In this document: positions 33,514 through 45,516 of the stretch, in pieces
Numbering within the stretch: position 1 is the stretch's first letter
Layout of the letters: every line of letters starts with the position of its first letter
Assembly (NCBI GenBank): GCA_009746045.1
Contig: RPFO01000167.1
Coordinates: 2,642,648 to 2,706,647, forward strand
From: Mesostigma viride
Taxonomy: Eukaryota; Streptophyta; Mesostigmatophyceae; Mesostigmatales; Mesostigmataceae
Reading direction: 5' to 3'
DNA: 64,000 bases
The notes under the pieces: generated by a model
What the model was told of the DNA's origin: nothing
Seen by the model: the letters and a program-made list of their open reading frames with translations, nothing else
Databases searched by the model: none
Program-made: the position numbers and the translations under genes

Positions 33514-34439
33514 AATAAGGTTAAAGGTTCCACTTGTTTCACAGTACTACTGGATTGTGCGGATGGTTTTTGGCAGTTGCGGATAGCTCCTGAGGATTGC
33601 CATAAAACCGCCTTTGCTACCCCTTTTGGTCATTACCAGTTTAGAGTAGCGGCTATGGGACTTTGCAACTCGCCTGCCTCTTTTCAAATGTTAATGAATG
33701 AAGTGCTTAGACCTGTTATGGGAAATTCTCATCTTCCTCAGGTGTCCTCTGATTTAAAGGATCCTTCCTTCTCCTCTGTTTCTTTATCTGAGCATGACCG
33801 TTCTTGTGCTCAAGCTTACTTAGATGATATTCTTATTTACTCTCCTGATTTTGAAACGCACCTACGTGATTTAAAGAAAGTATTAGAAATAATGGCTGAA
33901 AATTCTTTGTGGGCGCGCCGTGCTAAAGTGCGTTCGGGTAGGAGTGTCCCATTTTTAGGGCACGTTCTGTCAGATGCCGGGGTCGCTACCGACCCGGATA
34001 AAACTAAGTCAATTCAGGAATGGCCTACTCCTACCGACGTTAAAGGTGTACGTAGTTTCCTAGGAATTGCTTCTTACTATAGGCGTTTTATCCCGCGTTT
34101 CGCAACTATAGCAGCCCCTATTAATCATTTATTAAAGAAGGATATCCCCTTTCTTTGTTTGGAGTAGTGAATGTCAGTCGGCTTTTCAGTGCCTAAAATC
34201 CCTACTCCTTTCCCCTCCTGTACTCATCCTACCGGATACTACTAAACCCTTTGTTGTGGCTACAGATGCTAGTAAAGTAGCTATAGGTGGTGTCCTTCTC
34301 CAGGATCAGGGTCAGGGCTTACAGCCAATTGAGTATATCTCTAGGACAATGCTCCCTGCGGAGCGTAACTATCCCGTACACCAGCAGGAACTCTTAGCTG
34401 TGGTGTATTGCTGCCACGCGTGGCAGCACTTCCTTAAAG
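33514..34439 (+). pseudogene. pol: Gypsy-1 pol, part 2: RT palm/thumb and start of RNase H
   Basis: FTVLLDCADGFWQLRIAPED carries the first RT Asp, and AYLDDILIYSPDFE (about 33817) the YLDD box. A frame change at about 34160 (premature stop 34165) interrupts the connection. RNase H begins VATDASKVAIGGVLLQDQ and HQQELLAVVYCCHAWQHFL, then is cut at 34439 by Gypsy-2. Confidence 0.88.
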
Positions 34440-35021
34440 TGTTACGTCCCGGCCCAGACTCACCTAGCCTGAGCTACGTAGCGAAAGACCCTTCTTGCCG
34501 GAATTAGGAATAATCCAAGATAGCCTAAAGTAGGTTTCGCTTCACGACGTGAGTCGTGAGATATCTGGCATCACGGCTTAATGCCAAGCTAATCAGTTCA
34601 CACTTATAATGGCTAGCAATACCAATTACAAATGGATAATGCCCCGGGCTCAATGTGTAGGCGTATTCGCACTTATCAATCATTAAACCAAGAGGACGAG
34701 ACTCTCGTCCTCGGACCAATTTAACCTAGGTTGATTGCGGCGCAGATACTTGCCAATTTCCCTGGACCAATCCAAGCCAAACATTCCACGTAGGATCCGG
34801 GCCGACATCGACCCTCAACTACAGGATCCACGCCTAGTACTACGAATGGACTCAGAACTGACGCGGCGCCACCGCACCGGTTCCTAAAAGGGCAACCTAG
34901 GACCAAAATAACTAGTCCAATTCACACAAGAGTCAATGTCCATAAAACTTAGTACAACGGCCACAAGGCCTTAGTAATTTATTCCATTGTTACGTCCGAC
35001 CTAAAGGGCCGGGACGTAACA
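34440..35021 (-). repeat. Gypsy-2 3' LTR
   Basis: 582 bp, ends tgttacgtcccgg and ccgggacgtaaca. Nearly identical to 45517-46098. Confidence 0.93.
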
Positions 35022-35033
35022 CTCCTCCCCCCC
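35022..35033 (-). promoter_or_regulatory. Gypsy-2 polypurine tract
   Basis: Minus strand GGGGGGGAGGAG directly abuts the 3' LTR. It is the primer site for plus-strand DNA. Confidence 0.8.
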
Positions 35034-35239
35034 ACGGGGGTCGGTAGTCCCTACCGTACAAAGGTATAATAGGATCACACAACAAGACTACTATGAGAGT
35101 ACTATGTCCCGACCTCGGTTCACCCGCAGGTCAGTAATGCCAGTTCCTCTAGAGGTCGATACACAAGCCCAACCCTGACGTAGTAGCCAAAACCTTGGGG
35201 ATTGGACTCCGCTATCCATCCCGAACTAAACGATTTACT

Positions 35240-37787
35240 CTAGCGTCCACCGCTAGTAGCCCGCCGCAGCTGCTGGGCCTCAAGGAGAGCCCGTCGCCCC
35301 GCAGGGGTCATGATATGAGTCATCACCCCTGGATGCGCACGTAGGTCCGCCTCGAAGGCGATCTGATATGGGGACGTCTTCTGCCGACCCAACCGGGACA
35401 GCTCGACCCACGTGCCCGGGGCCACATGGCCAGGAACCCGGCGAGGTACTGGGGGTGGGTAAAGAGAAGGGTCAGCGCCGACCAATCCGCCACCCCACAG
35501 CGGTGATCACGAACAAACTGCACCCCCATCATGAAAACTTCGGTGCGCACGTGATCCTCAAGGATGGTTGCCCTGGGGGCCCCTACAATGTCCGGCACCA
35601 CCCGACCCAGGAAGGCGCGCCCTTCCGCCGGGGCCACCTTGGGCGGCGTAACCACGTGCCCCACTCCATCCACCTGATACCTCCAATCCCACCATTCCTC
35701 GGTGCCGAACCGCACCGTGTTGCCCACCGTCCGGGGAAAACGAAGGTCGTCAGGTTGCGGCAAGGGCAGCGGCGCCTGTGGGAAGAAGGTGATCTCGAGT
35801 TGTTCCCAGTAAGCACCCCGGTCAACCGCGCACCAAGGGCCCGCTTGAAAAACCAAAGGGGCGGGCAGGTGCATACCAGGAGGGACCGGGAACAAGGGAC
35901 CCTCGAACACCACACACAACTTCTCCGTGCGAGGCCCCGGCCCACCGTGTCTTACGGTCCTTCCCGGAATGGTTCGTATGAAGTCCCCCAACGACCATTC
36001 CTCATGTGAGGCTGCCCGGGAAGCGGCCTCGTAGCCTACTGAGGTGGCGACTGAATGATCGCCCTGGCGCCCGAGCTGGTCCAACATCCGCTGTATGAGA
36101 CCCTGCCCTGATTGCACCGCTGCCACGAGTGTCTCAATGGTAACCACGGGCTCCGCCGGCACCATGACACCCGCCACGCTGGGACCCTCCGCGGCATTCC
36201 GTACGGTATGCAAGCACGGTCCCTCCGCGGGAAGATGCGAATGTCGGTCCGAGGTAGTAGGCCTGCTGGGTCCCTCCGCAGGACGTGACATCGACGGTTC
36301 AGCCTGGGCAGGCCGGTGACGAGGCTCCAAGGAGACCAAGAAGTGGGGCTCCGGTGGGACCTCTTCCACTCGGGAGCGAGGCTCCAGGGAGACATGAAAG
36401 GTAGTCTCTTCTTGGCCCGCATCGGGCGGGTTGCTAGCGGGAACCTCATCAATAGGCTCCTCTCTAGCCGGCCGTTCGGCCATGGCCACCGCGGCCTCTG
36501 TCGGATCCGTTCGCCGTCGCCGATTCTCCCGCTCTTGCTCCAACTCTACCGCCGACCCCCACGTGCGCTCCCATTGCCGATCCGCTGGTCGGCGAGGTGG
36601 TGGGACGCTTGGCGAGCGGGCGTACCTCAGTCCCGGAGTCCGAGCGGGAACGCGAACGTGAGGGCGGGGATGGCGAGCGACGACGTGCCTGCCCCTCCGG
36701 AACACGTCGAGGAACGGCTTGGCTGTCCCCACCCCATCCGGTCGCCCTTGGAAGACTCCGCGTCTCGCGCCCTAGAGGTCGCCCCCAGCCCGTCGCCGGC
36801 GGTGGCGCCTCATACGAGGCACAGGACGGCTTCTTCCGCCGCTCCCCTGGGAACCCCGAGACGGCGGATCCCGCGGAGGGGAACGAGAGGGAGGGTGGTG
36901 TGGAGGATGGTCTTCGTCGTCGGAACTGGAGTCATATCCCTCACTCCCATCATCCTGGTCCTCCTCGTCCATCGCCACAATGTGATCCAGAGCCTGCCGC
37001 AACGAATACTGCCCTTCTCGCATGCATTTCTGACCCCGTAGCGCCCCTTCTGGCGGAAGATACCGGGGGAAGTGGTATTCCAGCAGCTTTCGCACTGGAG
37101 GTGGAAGTAAGAGGAGAAGGAGCCGTGGGAACGCCAGGCCCGCCTCAAGCGTGTTCATGCACCCGTGACAGGCGCATTCCCGCTCATGTGTCTCCCATCG
37201 GTCCCAACCACCACTCCGTTGCGCGCAGCCGTGCGGGTCTCGATCCGGAATCTCACGTTGCGCCTCACGAACCCTCGGAAAGTCTCCATCTGCGCAGGAC
37301 CGACTCGCGCCATGATAGAATCAGCGCGGAGGTGCGACGGCATTTGATTACGACGACGCCGTCGTCGTTCCACCAGGGCTTCCCCCTCTCGACCGTAGTC
37401 ACGCAAGAACACCCGAGGATTGAACGTCTCCTCGTGCAGCTCCTTTACCAGCGCCAACGTACGCGCGTCCGGAGCTCCAGGCCTTGACGAGGTTTCTTGC
37501 CGGCGCTCGCGACTAGAGGAGGGCCCCGTCTGTCCGCCACCATCTCTCGAGCCCCCGGCCCCTGGTGCATCCCTTCGGACCGCAGGCTCTCCGCGAGCTA
37601 TCTGCGTCCTTACCCCCGCTTCCGGTTCTGGGACCTCCGGATCGTCGGGTATATCCATGTCGACCAAATCCCCCTCACTGGACTCCCCTCTGCACCCGGA
37701 ATCCTGCGTCAGCAGCCTCCACGGCGCCGACGGAAGTCTGGTCTCTGGGAAGCGCCTCCGCGGCGTCCCCCTGTACAGCCCACACAC
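35240..37787 (-). pseudogene. Gypsy-2 ORF3: accessory protein of unknown function (frames broken)
   Basis: Follows the chromodomain and ends about 220 bp before the 3' LTR. It reads in pieces: 37787-37155, 37158-36772, 36732-35323 and 35485-35240, with frame changes between them. The middle is Pro/Glu/Arg-rich. The C-terminal domain includes WWDWRYQVDGVGHVVTPPK, CGVADWSALTLLFTHPQYL, and after a frame change TWVELSRLGRQ. The last part resembles the C-terminus of Gypsy-1 ORF3 (DW...THxxY..FL..xP.GxW...). No known domain recognised; neither env-like signal peptide nor clear membrane span. Confidence 0.6.
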
Positions 37788-37870
37788 AAGATGTCAGGGC
37801 GTTAGTCGACGCGTACCAAATACCTGGCTCACGCACCACCCTCACCCTACACCCTACCGGCTGTGGTCTG

Positions 37871-40800
37871 CTAACGCAACTGGTGCGTCTTCTTGTATGC
37901 TTCTAGTAAGCGGGCGCACCCCGCTAACTCGGTAGCGGTGCGCCAGGAGTCCTCAGACTCGTGTTGTGCGAATCGCCATCGCACCCGATATTGTCGCTGG
38001 ACCCCTCGTCCCCGTTTGACATCCCGGTGACCCACGATTGCGGCCACCTCGTCCTCCTGTTCCCCCGTATCAGGATTGAACTCCAGTGGGGCTGGGGGAT
38101 TGACCCTACCCTGAATGGTGTTCTGGTGATACAACTTGAGCTGGTCACGGTGGAAACGGTTGGACGTGAGGTTCCATGACACTGGAATGTCCACCTGGAA
38201 CATGACGTCATCGAACTTGGTGAGGACCTTGTAGGGTCCCAGGAACATGGGTCGGAGCTTAGTCTTCAGCTCCTTCTCCACCTTGTGCGAAAATCGCCCG
38301 ATCTGCGGGCCCTCAACCAGGACCCAATCGCCCACCTCGATGGACGGCGCCCTGGGATCCCGCTTGCCGGCTGTCCTCTCCAGATACCGCGCTGCCGCTG
38401 CGCGATAGCCCTGAACCGCGCTGTTATGCGCTTGGTGCATCCGCTGCAGCAACCGGTCGACCCCTTGCAGGGTATCCAGCTTGACCTGATCCTCTCCCAG
38501 CTCGTGGCTCCCAAGCAAGTCGAGCGGTGTGAGAGGGTGTCGGCCGGAGTTGAGGAAAAAGGGGGTGAACCCATGGGCGGCCTGGGGGGCATTGTTCAGG
38601 GAAAACTCCACCAAGCCCAGAAGTTCTTCCCAATTGCTGCCCACCGTGTCGGTGTAGTGTCGCATGGTCTCTTGCACCGTGCGGTTCAACCGCTCCACCA
38701 GGTGCGACGACGAGCTGTGATAGGCCGTGCCCAGCGACACCTTGGTGCCCAGTTGCTCGAAGAACTCCTGCCAGAATTTGGCCGTGAAGAGCTTGTCGCG
38801 GTCAGAGATGAACTGCCGGCTGAGCCCATGAAACCGAAAACGTGCGTCAGGTATATCTTGGCGCACTCCTCCGCTGTGAGGTCGACCGGACACGGGGCCA
38901 GGTGACACATGCGCGTCAGGCGGTCCACAAACACCAAGACCATGCTGTTGCCGTTCTTCGTCTTCTTGAACGGGCCGATGAAGTCCATCATGATAGAATC
39001 CCAAGGACCCATAGGATCCGGCAGCGTCTTAGGGACGGCCTGAGAGCCCGTGTTCCTGGACTTCATGATCTGACACGAGGGGCACTGGCGCACATACGTC
39101 TCGATATACTCCTTCATCCCTGGCCAGTAGAAGTGCTTACGTGCCCGGGGAAGGAGACGGTGGCTTCCCTGATGTCCGCCCAGGAGAGAATCATGGAGCT
39201 CGTGAAGCAAGGCAGCCCTACAGAGCTCAGGAACATACAGCCGCCATTCCTCCGGCTGGGGACTCACGAACAGTTTCCCCTCCTGGAACTTGCAAGGATA
39301 GGCCCCCATCTGCTGGGGATGTGCCCGGATGGCTTCAAGTGCTGCTTCCTCCGTGATTGTGAAACGGCTGATCAGCATCTCCAAGTCCGACGTGACTGTG
39401 AACGCGTCCGCCGCCGGTTCTGCCGCATCCGTACCCGCCTGGTTGACGAATTCTGAGAAGACTGTGGGAGGGCCGAGCGGCTGAAGCTGAAAAATTCCCT
39501 GGGGCGGCACCACATGACTAAGGGGCACTCGCGCATGCGACCCCTCCCCCTCCCCGGGGGTGTCCACGTCCTCGTGGGCTCGTGGTGAACCGTCTCCTCC
39601 GGGAGGGGTGACAGGTCATCCATGGTGGTGTGCCCAAGATGAAACAAGTGGCGGGCCGGGGGACCGTGGTTCCACACCGTAGGCGGTCCCCGGGGCGGCC
39701 ACTGGGACACAGGTGGTATGCAGCACGTCCATGTCCTCGTAGAACCAGTAGTCTGCCCGTCGCGAGAGAGCGTCGGGCACCACATTGTCCGCGCCCTTGA
39801 CATATTGGATCTTGAACGGCGCGAACTGTGACAGGTACTCCATCCACCGCGCCTGGCGGGGCGTCAAGTTGGGCTGCACCAGGAGGTGGGTGAGCGGCCG
39901 GTGGTCCGTGTGGATCACCAGGCGATGGGGGTCGAGATCCCCCTGCTCACTGATGGCCACCGAAAACTGGGCCCCCAAGAGATGATGACGCCACGTGTGG
40001 CAGCTGTAGACGACTGCCAGGAGTTCCTGCTGATGCACTGGATAATTCCGCTCCGCCGGAATCATCGTTCGTGAGATGTACTCGATGGGCTGAAGGCCCT
40101 TGCCGTGGTCCTGCAGGAGAACACCCCCGATGGCCACCTTGCTGGCGTCCGTAGCCACGACGAAAGGAAGGGCCGGGTCCGGCAGGATAAGGACTGGCGC
40201 TGTGGTGAGGTGGCGCTTGAGCGCCTCGAAAGCCTGTTGGCACTGCTCAGCCCAAAGGAACGGAGTACCCTTTTTGAGAAGAGCATTGATCGGGGCGGCG
40301 ATGGTGGCGAACCGCGGGATGAACCGGCGGTAGTAAGATGCCAATCCCAGGAAGCTGCGACCCTTTCACGTCCGTAGGGACAGGCCATTGCTGGACAGAC
40401 TCGATCTTCTCAGGGTCGGTCGCGATGCCGTCCGCGGACAGGGTATGACCTAGAAACGGCACGCAGCGGCCGGCGCGCACCTTGGCCTTCCGCGCCGAAA
40501 GGTGCTCATCCTCCATGATCTGCAGCACGGCGTCCACATCCTCCAGGTGCTCCTCGAACGTCTTGGAGTACACCAGGATGTCGTCCAGATACGCCAGCGC
40601 GCACGTGCGCTTGTAGGTCCAGGGCGGGCGCGCTCCCTTCTGCGGGTCCGCCAGGTCCTGGAGACCTGCGGCAGGTGGGCTGTACCCATCACCGGACGGA
40701 GGATGTCATTCATCAGCATCTGGAAGGACGCGGCGAGTTACACAGCCCCATTGCCGCCACCCGAAACTGATAGTGACCGAAGGGCGTAGCGAACGCGGTC

Positions 40801-41589
40801 TTGTGGCAGTCTTCTGGCGCGATGCGCAGCTGCCAAAACCCGTCCGCACAGTCGATGACGGTGAAACACGTCGCCCCCTGGACACGGTTGAAGATGTCGT
40901 CGATCCGCGGTAGAGGATACCGGGACTTGACGGTGATGGCGTTCAGCTTCCGGTAGTCAGTCACCAGACGCCACTTGCCTCCTGGCTTGGGAACGAGCAG
41001 CACGCCCGCTGAGAAGGGGCTGTTGCTGGGTTCAATGAGCCCAGCGTCGAGCAGTGAAATGAGGATCTTCTTGAGCTCCACCAGCTCGACTGGGCCCATG
41101 CGGTACATGGGAGACACAGTAGGCCCGGAACCCTCCTGGAGCTGGACACGATGTAACACCGATCGATTGGGAGGGAACTGGGGGTGCGATCGCGAAGAGG
41201 GCAGTGCGCTTCTCCAGGACGGCATTGAACCGCGCCAGCTCGTCCGGTGTGAACCCAGCACCAATCTCGTTAAGCAGAGCCTGAGTGCTGTCCAGGTCTA
41301 TGCGATACATCGCGTACTCCTTGCCCTTCCGGAGCTGGCGCGCCAGCGTCTTGCTACTCATCAGGATCTGGGACGCTGGTCGGGGCCCGTCCGCCGAGCG
41401 CTCGTGTGTAATGTTATGGACCTCCGCGGCCTGTGCCCTATACTCGCTGTCTGGGCACCAGAAGGAACCATCCGGAAACCAAACCACCCGCCGGCGCACA
41501 CTGATGTCCACATCCTGCTTGTCCAGCCAGTCCACTCCAATGATGATGTCGGCAGCGCCCAACGGCGCAATAGTCGCCACCAGGTCCAC
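37871..41589 (-). pseudogene. pol: Gypsy-2 pol: RT, RNase H, integrase, chromodomain
   Basis: Includes the second half of the protease (IIIGVDWLDKQDV). [41 protein letters not shown] and LAYLDDILVYSKTFEE, so catalytic residues are kept. RNase H: VATDASKVAIGGVLLQDHG. Integrase: zinc finger around 39200-39060 (HDSLLGGHQG ... CPSCQIMK), catalytic Asp in MMDFIGPF and FISDRDKLFTAKFW, Glu in HLVERLNR. A GPY module (LRPMFLGPYKV) and a C-terminal chromodomain (VAAIVGHRDVKRGRGVQRQY) follow. Frame changes near 41250, 40710, 40360, 39590 and 38850 break the reading frame. Confidence 0.88.
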
Positions 41590-41621
41590 CGGCGTGCCCT
41601 GCAGTACACCCTTGATGTCTG

Positions 41622-43910
41622 CTAGGCCCGGCGATTGGTGTCGCCGACCGTCTGAGTAGGTGACATATACTGCCGTGGTGTGAGGTCGGGTACCAGGCCC
41701 AGCCGACGCACCAGGGCCTCGTTGATGAAGGACGTGGAGGCGCCGGTGTCGACCAGGAACTTCACGTCCATGATCGTTTTCTCCTTCAAATACGGATCAA
41801 GGACGGTGGGAGGGACCAGTAACCCTCCGCTGAAAAGAAACAGATGCCGCGAATCTCCTTGAGATGCACGCGCCGCCGGTTGGGTGGACGCGTCTGCGGC
41901 CACGTTATTGACGTCTACCTCTACTCTAATTGACTCCGCGTCTGGGCTACCATCTGATTTTTCTACCCTATCCCCTACCCCGGGACCCAAGCCCATGGGC
42001 AGGGCTACTACTCCCGAGGAGCGGTGGGACGGGAGGCCGCCTCGCCCGACCACCCGCCCTCTTCCCCCCCTCCTCCTCTTCGTCAGCCCCCTCCTCGTCG
42101 TCATACTCGTAGCCAGCCACTGCCTGCGTTTGGCCGGAAGAGGAGGACTGTCGCCGCGCCTCAATCTCGTTGACCGCGCGCAACACACCCTTGGTAGAGC
42201 TGGTCGCGGGGGTCGCGGCTGCTGGTACTGCGTCGGGACCTGTCTGGCGTGCTGCAGGCGAGCCGCACGCTCACCCGCGTTGCGGGGTCGGTCCCGAGGG
42301 CCGGAGGAGTCGGGGCGGCTGCCGAAGGCCGGGCCGGAGAAACGAACGCTGGGTGTCCCTTCTCCTGCCCCGCGACCGGCGTTCTTGCCCCGGAGCTTGG
42401 GGCAGTCGCGCTTGAGGTGCCCCACCTCACTGCACATGAAGCAGCGCGCCTTGCTAGCATCGATCGCGTTGACGCCAAGGTCAGTGTAGCCATCATCAGG
42501 GTCGTCGGGGTACTCCTCCTCCTCCTCGCCGGTGAGCTCCGTAGAGTACATCTGGTTCACCCGTCGCGGACCTGCAGTGGCTGACCTGAAGAAACGGCGC
42601 ACCGAGGGTGCGCGCCCGCGAGACACCACGTCGGCCACCTGCAGAAGGTATCTCTGGATATTCAGGATGTCCCACTCCTTCCAGGGGACCTCAGCGTAGT
42701 GTTTGAATACCTCGTCCTGCAGCTCGGGGCTGAGCGCCTCGATGAATCTGATCTTGTACTCGTACCAGGTCATGTCGGTTAGATAAGCGGCGCTGGACTC
42801 AAACTTGGACAGAAACTCGCGATATGGGGTGGTCCCCTGGCGCAGCTTGCCGAAAGCGATCCGCTCGTGGAGCTCCGCGTCTGGGGGTATCAGCTTGCGG
42901 CGCACCCGGTCCATCAGCTCCTCCACGGTTTGCGGGTATGACTGGGATGCGATGCTCTCACAGTTCAGGATGCTCACCACCGAGGGGTCCATGCAGGTGT
43001 TAACCACATGTGGGATCAAATCGCAGGTGGCCAGTTCCCAGCTGTTGTGATTGCACCAAACGGTATACTGCTGTTGCCACATGCGTCCCCATTCGTCGAC
43101 CTCTCGCGGTTTCATATCCGCGTGCAGCTTGGGTACATTCTTGAAGGTAGGCATCGGTGGGGCCTTTACCGTGTTAAGCTTAGGCCCCCGACCTCTCTGT
43201 AGGAGATGGAGCCGAATGCTGGAGGCTGCGACCGCGGGAGAGATCCGGATCTGTCCGGTGTGCCGTGTGTCCGGCGCACCTGTACCGACGAGGGGTGTTC
43301 GTACCCCGGGTCATCCAGTGCCACCCTGCTGAAACTGAGGTTGCCAGCAGGCGCAGGCGAGGGACCACGCTTCGGTCAAGCACCCGTGGCGCTGCGGTTG
43401 AGGTGCCGGGCGCTGGGCTGGCGTGTGAGTCTCCTCGTCGCGGGTGGTGACACTGCTCCGGGTCTCCCTGGGCTGGTCCGTGGTCTATGAGTACCAACGG
43501 GCGGGCCCTGCGTGACAGATCCCTCGTCCGCCTCGTTAGTCCCTCCAGGTCATCGAACTCGCCATCTGCCCCTGGGACCTCCCCTTCCTCGTCCGAATAC
43601 CATAGCGCCGTGGGTAACAGGGACGTGCTGCCGAAGGACACTCTGCGTCTGCCCCGGTGTGGGGGACCCGGTGGAGGTCCTGGGGCCGCCCCCGACCTGC
43701 CCAAGGATGCGTTGGCCGCCCGGTGACTGGCTGCTGCTGGCGGTAGTGCAGGGTATCTCCATTCTCGTCTCCCTGCTGCTCTGGATCCGGTGGTAGCCAT
43801 TGTGGTCTCGTCTGGGGTTGTGCTGCTGCATCCGGGGTTGCTGCTGTTGCCATTGCTGCTGTGGTGACCGTTGCTGCTGCTGATGCTGCTCTGCTGTTGC
43901 TGCTGCTGCG

Positions 43911-43953
<43 letters not shown>

Positions 43954-43972
43954 TTGCTGTTGCTGTTGCTGC

Positions 43973-44019
<47 letters not shown>

Positions 44020-44317
44020 CGGTTGCTGCTGCTGCTGGTACTCTGGAGCCTCTCTCGGTCGTTCCTGTCATCTCCTGCCTGGTTAAGGCGTCTATATTGT
44101 CCCCATCCGCTGGGGAGCTAGGTCTGGATCGTAGGGAGCCTTCCACAGGTCTCTCCATGACCTCACCTGTACCTGTCTCTACTTGTGGTGGTACCTCTAG
44201 CCCTTCTGTACCGTGCTCGTGGTTGTCTACCGGTTCTATCTCTCTATTATCTGGGTCTCTCTCCCTAAGCTCGTCTTCTGTCTCTCTGGCGTTCCTTGTT
44301 TGGTACCGTGTTGGCAT
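41622..44317 (-). pseudogene. gag: Gypsy-2 Gag with fused protease
   Basis: The N-terminal part begins MPTRYQTRNARETEDE at 44317 and runs into a CAG/CTG trinucleotide tract (43888-44036) giving poly-Ala/Thr in this frame. The capsid-like core is from 43154 (FKNVPKLHADMKP, CESIASQSYPQTVEELMDR, FGKLRQGTTPYREFLSKFE), parallel to Gypsy-1 Gag. One CCHC knuckle, CFMCSEVGHLKRDCPK, is near 42440. The protease active site FLVDTGASTSFINEALVRRL is near 41760 in the same frame as the capsid core. The N-terminal and core parts are in different frames. Confidence 0.82.
43888..44036. repeat. CTG/CAG trinucleotide tract in Gypsy-2 gag
   Basis: About 150 bp of ctg with scattered ttg and cgg interruptions. 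Confidence 0.92.
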
Positions 44318-44444
44318 GGTGCTCGTACCGGTACCTTACACAGCAGGCATCACCTCCCCAGGAAGAAGAGAGAGAGAAAGAGCAACCACGTGCTATGGAT
44401 CTATAGATATAGAACCTAGTATCACTTCCTAGTAATAGTATCCT

Positions 44445-44783
44445 CTACTGTTTGCTAGGGCCAATGGTCAGCTGAGAGAAGGTAACTGTAACTGCTGTCC
44501 CCTCCCCCTGGCTGCTGAGCGTGGGTGGCTTGGAGCATTCACGAGTGATGTGCATCCCCTCAGGCAATGGCATATGTTCCCTAACAAACCTATCTGCATC
44601 TGCAATGTTATCAAACCCTTTCCACTTAGCACTAGAGCCTTGGGACAATATCTTATCTTTTATGTGTTCCTCACAAGTCTTCCAGCTGTAGAATATAGCA
44701 GGTCTACCCTTATCCCCGTCGTGAGCTACTGCATAGTAAGGATATCCAGACTGTCCACCCTTGTTTATTTTACGTCGGGGCAT
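44445..44783 (-). CDS. Gypsy-2 ORF0: hybrid-binding-domain protein
   Basis: A 112-residue intact ORF between the 5' LTR and gag. It carries the same RNase HI N-terminal/caulimovirus P6-type domain as Gypsy-1 ORF0: YYAVAHDGDKGRPAIFYSW, then AKWKGFDNIADADRFVREHM. It ends TAVTVTFSQLTIGPSKQ, comparable to FGSLSITVV of the other element. Sequence identity between the two is low, yet position, size, domain and tail agree, which points to a conserved component rather than chance capture. Basic N-terminus (PRRKINKGG). Confidence 0.75.
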   Translation of the reverse strand: MPRRKINKGGQSGYPYYAVAHDGDKGRPAIFYSWKTCEEHIKDKILSQGSSAKWKGFDNIADADRFVREHMPLPEGMHITRECSKPPTLSSQGEGTAVTVTFSQLTIGPSKQ

Positions 44784-45501
44784 GTTACATCATAGTCTGG
44801 CAGCGGCTTGCAAGCAGGAGAGAAAGGGGAAACCCAGGCTACCTCTAATGCAGTGACCTTAAACAAACGAGGAGAGAGCACGGAGTGTAGTACAGCACAC
44901 GCCCCCAGCCATCCGCGGCAAAGAGGCTATACAACGATTACACGGAGGTAAACACCGTCAACACAGTCGGCAACAGCCAGACGGTATTCACCCCCACAAC
45001 ATGTAAAACAACGAATGGTTGTCGTCCGCAACTTCCATTCGAACCAACGACATTCACACCCTATAGAGGCACAACGTATAACGAGAACCCCTACGCGTGC
45101 GAACCCGGAGAGGAAGCGAGCATGCCAGCTAGCCTTCCACAGGCATAGCTTGTATCCTATCTAGGGGACGCACCATAATCGATGACGTTAAATCCTCCTG
45201 AGCTGGCCGCCACCCGGTGTCGTTGAAGGCAAGCCCTGGCCGCCACTAGGTGTCGTTGAAAGCAGGAGAGCTGAACGCTATCGTTTACAGCACCTCACCA
45301 CAGGACTATTGCTAGCCCCGCCGAGTATCCCAGACTGGCCGCTTGCTGGCTAGGTCGTCGTTGAATCCCTTTACGGGCTGGCCGCCGACCAGTCAGCAGT
45401 CGTTGAATTCCGGAACCTCTACCTACGTCAAACTCAGCCTTGGTATCCTAATTGGCTCACTAACCCTCTCCGCGAGAGTTAGCTAACCTTTCCAGCACAT
45501 T

Positions 45502-45515
45502 TCCTCCGATAACCA
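45502..45515 (-). promoter_or_regulatory. Gypsy-2 primer-binding site
   Basis: Minus strand TGGTTATCGGAGGA begins one base after the 5' LTR. Compare TGGTTCCGGAGG in Gypsy-1. Confidence 0.5.
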
Positions 45516-45516
45516 G

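Noticed and set aside
34525..34906. Small ORFs repeated identically at 34.5-34.9 kb and 45.6-46.0 kb
   Set aside because: They lie within the two Gypsy-2 LTRs; identity reflects LTR duplication, not genes.
43861..44121. Poly-Leu or poly-Cys protein on the + strand
   Set aside because: Shadow of the CTG/CAG tract inside Gypsy-2 gag, which is coded on the minus strand.
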